The notes under the pieces are model-generated. The model did no database searches and was not told the origin of the DNA. It saw only the letters and a list, made by a program, of their open reading frames with translations. Below are positions 62,171-64,000 of a stretch of DNA of 64,000 nucleotides, piece by piece; within the stretch, counting starts at the first letter, position 1, and each line of letters starts with the position of its first letter. A program made the position numbers and the translations under genes. The DNA is from Pseudoscleropodium purum (Eukaryota > Streptophyta > Bryopsida > Hypnales > Brachytheciaceae), in NCBI GenBank assembly GCA_963969395.1, contig OZ017797.1:10106001-10170000 (forward strand). The letters are read 5' to 3'.

Positions 62171-63102
62171 CACAAAACTCCACATAGCTTGTGATTGTCA
62201 TACTACATGTAGTTGTTGGTACTCTAAAATTGACTAATATAATGAGGGTGACTTTCCAAAACCACTACAATTAAAATCATTTAGACCAATTACAATATTA
62301 CATAAAAAAAACTCAATGAAAAATTGAAAATTGCAATTAACATATTTACTCAAATTCTACACAAACTTTTGCACCAATATATAGTGCTAATCTATCATAA
62401 ATCAATGATTTGAAGAATTGAAATTGCACCAAGTTACTAAAGGTAGGTCTGGTGATTTGACTAACAATTACTTCCGAAGATTTCATCTATTGAACAATGA
62501 AGAAAACCAATTGAATCAAAAACATGCAAACAAACTAAAACGTTTATAAAAAATTGAGAGGGGTCCCACTAAAATTTTAGAAATTCAAAATATACATCTC
62601 ACGTACACAATACATCACAATTATTCAATTTTTACCTCCATATAAGTTAGCCACAAACAAAGCATCACCAAGATCATATAGCAAGTAATTTAGAAAGAAT
62701 ATAGATAGAACACCAATATTTAATAGATAATGCTTCTACAATTGAAAGACTAATATCTAATTCTTTGTAAGTTCTTGCACCTATTGGAAAATGGAACAAA
62801 TGCAAGCGGCACATATAGAATTGGGAACCTCTATTGTAACCCTAAATTCAACTTCTTGTTCAAAGACCTACCTTGCACAATTTTGTAATCTTTTAATACA
62901 TGTAAATTAGGACCTTATTAGATTGGTTAGTGGCTAAAATCAATGCGTTGCGTGACAATGATGGAGTTGTTAGTGATTGCTTTAAGAACTTTTACCTTTT
63001 TAGTGTCAATTCCTCTAAAAAAGTGATTTTTTAATTGGGTTTGTCCCTTCAACAAAGACCATAATTTGCATCAATTCTTACATTTCCTATAGTTGTTTAA
63101 TC

Positions 63103-63379
63103 CATGGTTGTCATAACGAGTGAGTTAGGATCATCGGACCGGATGGATGAATGGTTCGGACGGCTTTAATTTTGTAACTTGTGCAATTTTGCGGAATGAC
63201 ACGTCACCTCGTCTACACCCTGATGATCTTGTCTGCGCCCAACATGTTCCTTAATCCACATGGCATCCACGTGGCCTATTTTTCTGTTATCAGAAAGTCA
63301 ACTATGTGTTGACTATATTGGACGGGCGGGACCTCTAACGGACGGGCGAACTGGACGTCCGTCCACTATGACAACCATG
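63103..63379. mobile_element. hAT-type MITE, 277 bp, with perfect 8 bp target duplication
   Basis: The ends are perfect inverted copies of CATGGTTGTCATA. They are flanked by an exact 8-base direct repeat, GTTTAATC, at 63095-63102 and 63380-63387. An 8-base target duplication is diagnostic of hAT-superfamily insertions. The interior is GC-richer than the surroundings and has no coding frame. The intact duplication points to a fairly recent insertion. Confidence 0.85.
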
Positions 63380-63387
63380 GTTTAATC

Positions 63388-64000
63388 CAAGTTTCAAGTC
63401 CTAGCTACAACTGCATTCATATTGCATAATGTAGTTAGGGCTTGGTCCAAAGAAAGCCAACTAGTTGGACATGCATTCGTTGTTCGATTAGGTGGATGGA
63501 GAGATTCAATTTATTTTATTTTATTATTTTTTCTTTTGCTTGTGTATCATTAATTCATTTATTTTCTTTATTAATTTTTCTCGATATCCACTATTAAAAA
63601 CTAAAATTGTAGTTATCCTAAAAATAGAGCCTTATGATCACACCATTCTTATTTAATTTTGGTTTTCCACTTAGTTTTTAAAATTAGTGGACTTTGAAGC
63701 CATTAGAGGGTTTTTTGTTACTCAAAGTATGGCCATTTTTAACAAAAAATATTAGAAATATTTTGTAAGTTTGTTTAGTTATAGTGGTAAAAATTTAAAT
63801 TTGAATAATACTAAACTTTTAATTTGAATATTTCTAAGCTTAGAATTTGAATAGTTAAAAATTTATAATTTGGATAGTTATGAACTTAGAAATTGAATCA
63901 TTTATAAACTTAGAATTTGAATTTTAACCTCTAAAGGACCACGAAGCCTTCTTTGGCAATATAATAGTTCTGGTCATCTACTTAGAAATGAAATTTTTAT
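63388..64000. other. AT-rich intergenic DNA to the window edge
   Basis: No gene or bounded repeat is seen. There is a loosely repeated aacttagaatttgaat phrase at about 63800-63930. Confidence 0.5.

Larger units (their letters stand above)
59278..63094. other. 3' flank and intergenic DNA
   Basis: No further gene is supported. A GC-richer stretch at 60720-60960 gives frames on both strands without splice-consistent partners. At 61245 an ATG in good context (gccATGGcc) opens a 12-codon frame ending in a donor-like gag|gtgagt, but no following exon was found. Repeats in this interval are listed separately. Confidence 0.5.

Noticed and set aside
1..64000. CRISPR arrays, bacterial operons or viral insertions
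   Set aside because: The sequence has spliced plant genes throughout; no spaced direct repeats of CRISPR type and no viral polymerase or capsid frames were seen.

Overview
The window is nuclear DNA of a land plant. It holds spliced genes with GT-AG introns of about 80 to 1200 bp, AT-rich intergenic DNA, degenerate plant-type transposons, tRNA-derived SINE heads and a short plant-type telomere repeat (TTTAGGG). The gene set (an ABC1K/beta-lactamase fusion, a plastid tandem-CBS protein, an Integrator-type endonuclease) is typical of plants. A secreted vanadium-haloperoxidase-like gene suggests a bryophyte or another spore-bearing plant rather than a seed plant, but that is inference and the species cannot be named from this window.

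Layout. 1-2240: AT-rich intergenic. 2317-2610 (+): a small two-helix membrane protein. 2611-20300: gene-poor, repeat-rich DNA with a mariner-like MITE (9355-9900), a CACTA element with internal fold-back arms and a nested SINE head (13113-14046), a dispersed repeat pair (10.6 and 18.5 kb) and an 81-82 bp tandem repeat (19 kb). 20300-29925 (+): promoter, duplicated leader and 19 coding exons of an ABC1K kinase/beta-lactamase fusion, frame-consistent throughout. 32035-34676 (-): five-exon plastid tandem-CBS protein. 36003-38183 (-): three-exon conserved-looking protein of unknown function, probably organelle-targeted. 38.2-45.5 kb: AT-rich transposon graveyard. 46123-52529 (+): fifteen-exon INTS11/CPSF73-II-type endonuclease with all catalytic residues and a long C-terminal region, bracketed by two related mariner-like MITEs. 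54.3-56.5 kb: a TTAA-flanked repeat and a possible orphan exon. 56598-59277 (+): three-exon secreted vanadium-haloperoxidase/PAP2-like protein. 59.3-64 kb: a duplicated 3' flank, a SINE, a minisatellite and a hAT-type MITE with a perfect 8 bp target duplication.

The genes do not form a pathway; this is ordinary plant gene order. The main points of interest are the haloperoxidase-like protein, in which the PSGH acid-base histidine is threonine while the other vanadate/phosphate ligands are kept; the duplicated leader of the ABC1K gene; the INTS11-type gene with its 25 nt first coding exon, telomere-like repeat in intron 1 and flanking MITEs; and several small non-autonomous transposons whose ends can be set to the base.
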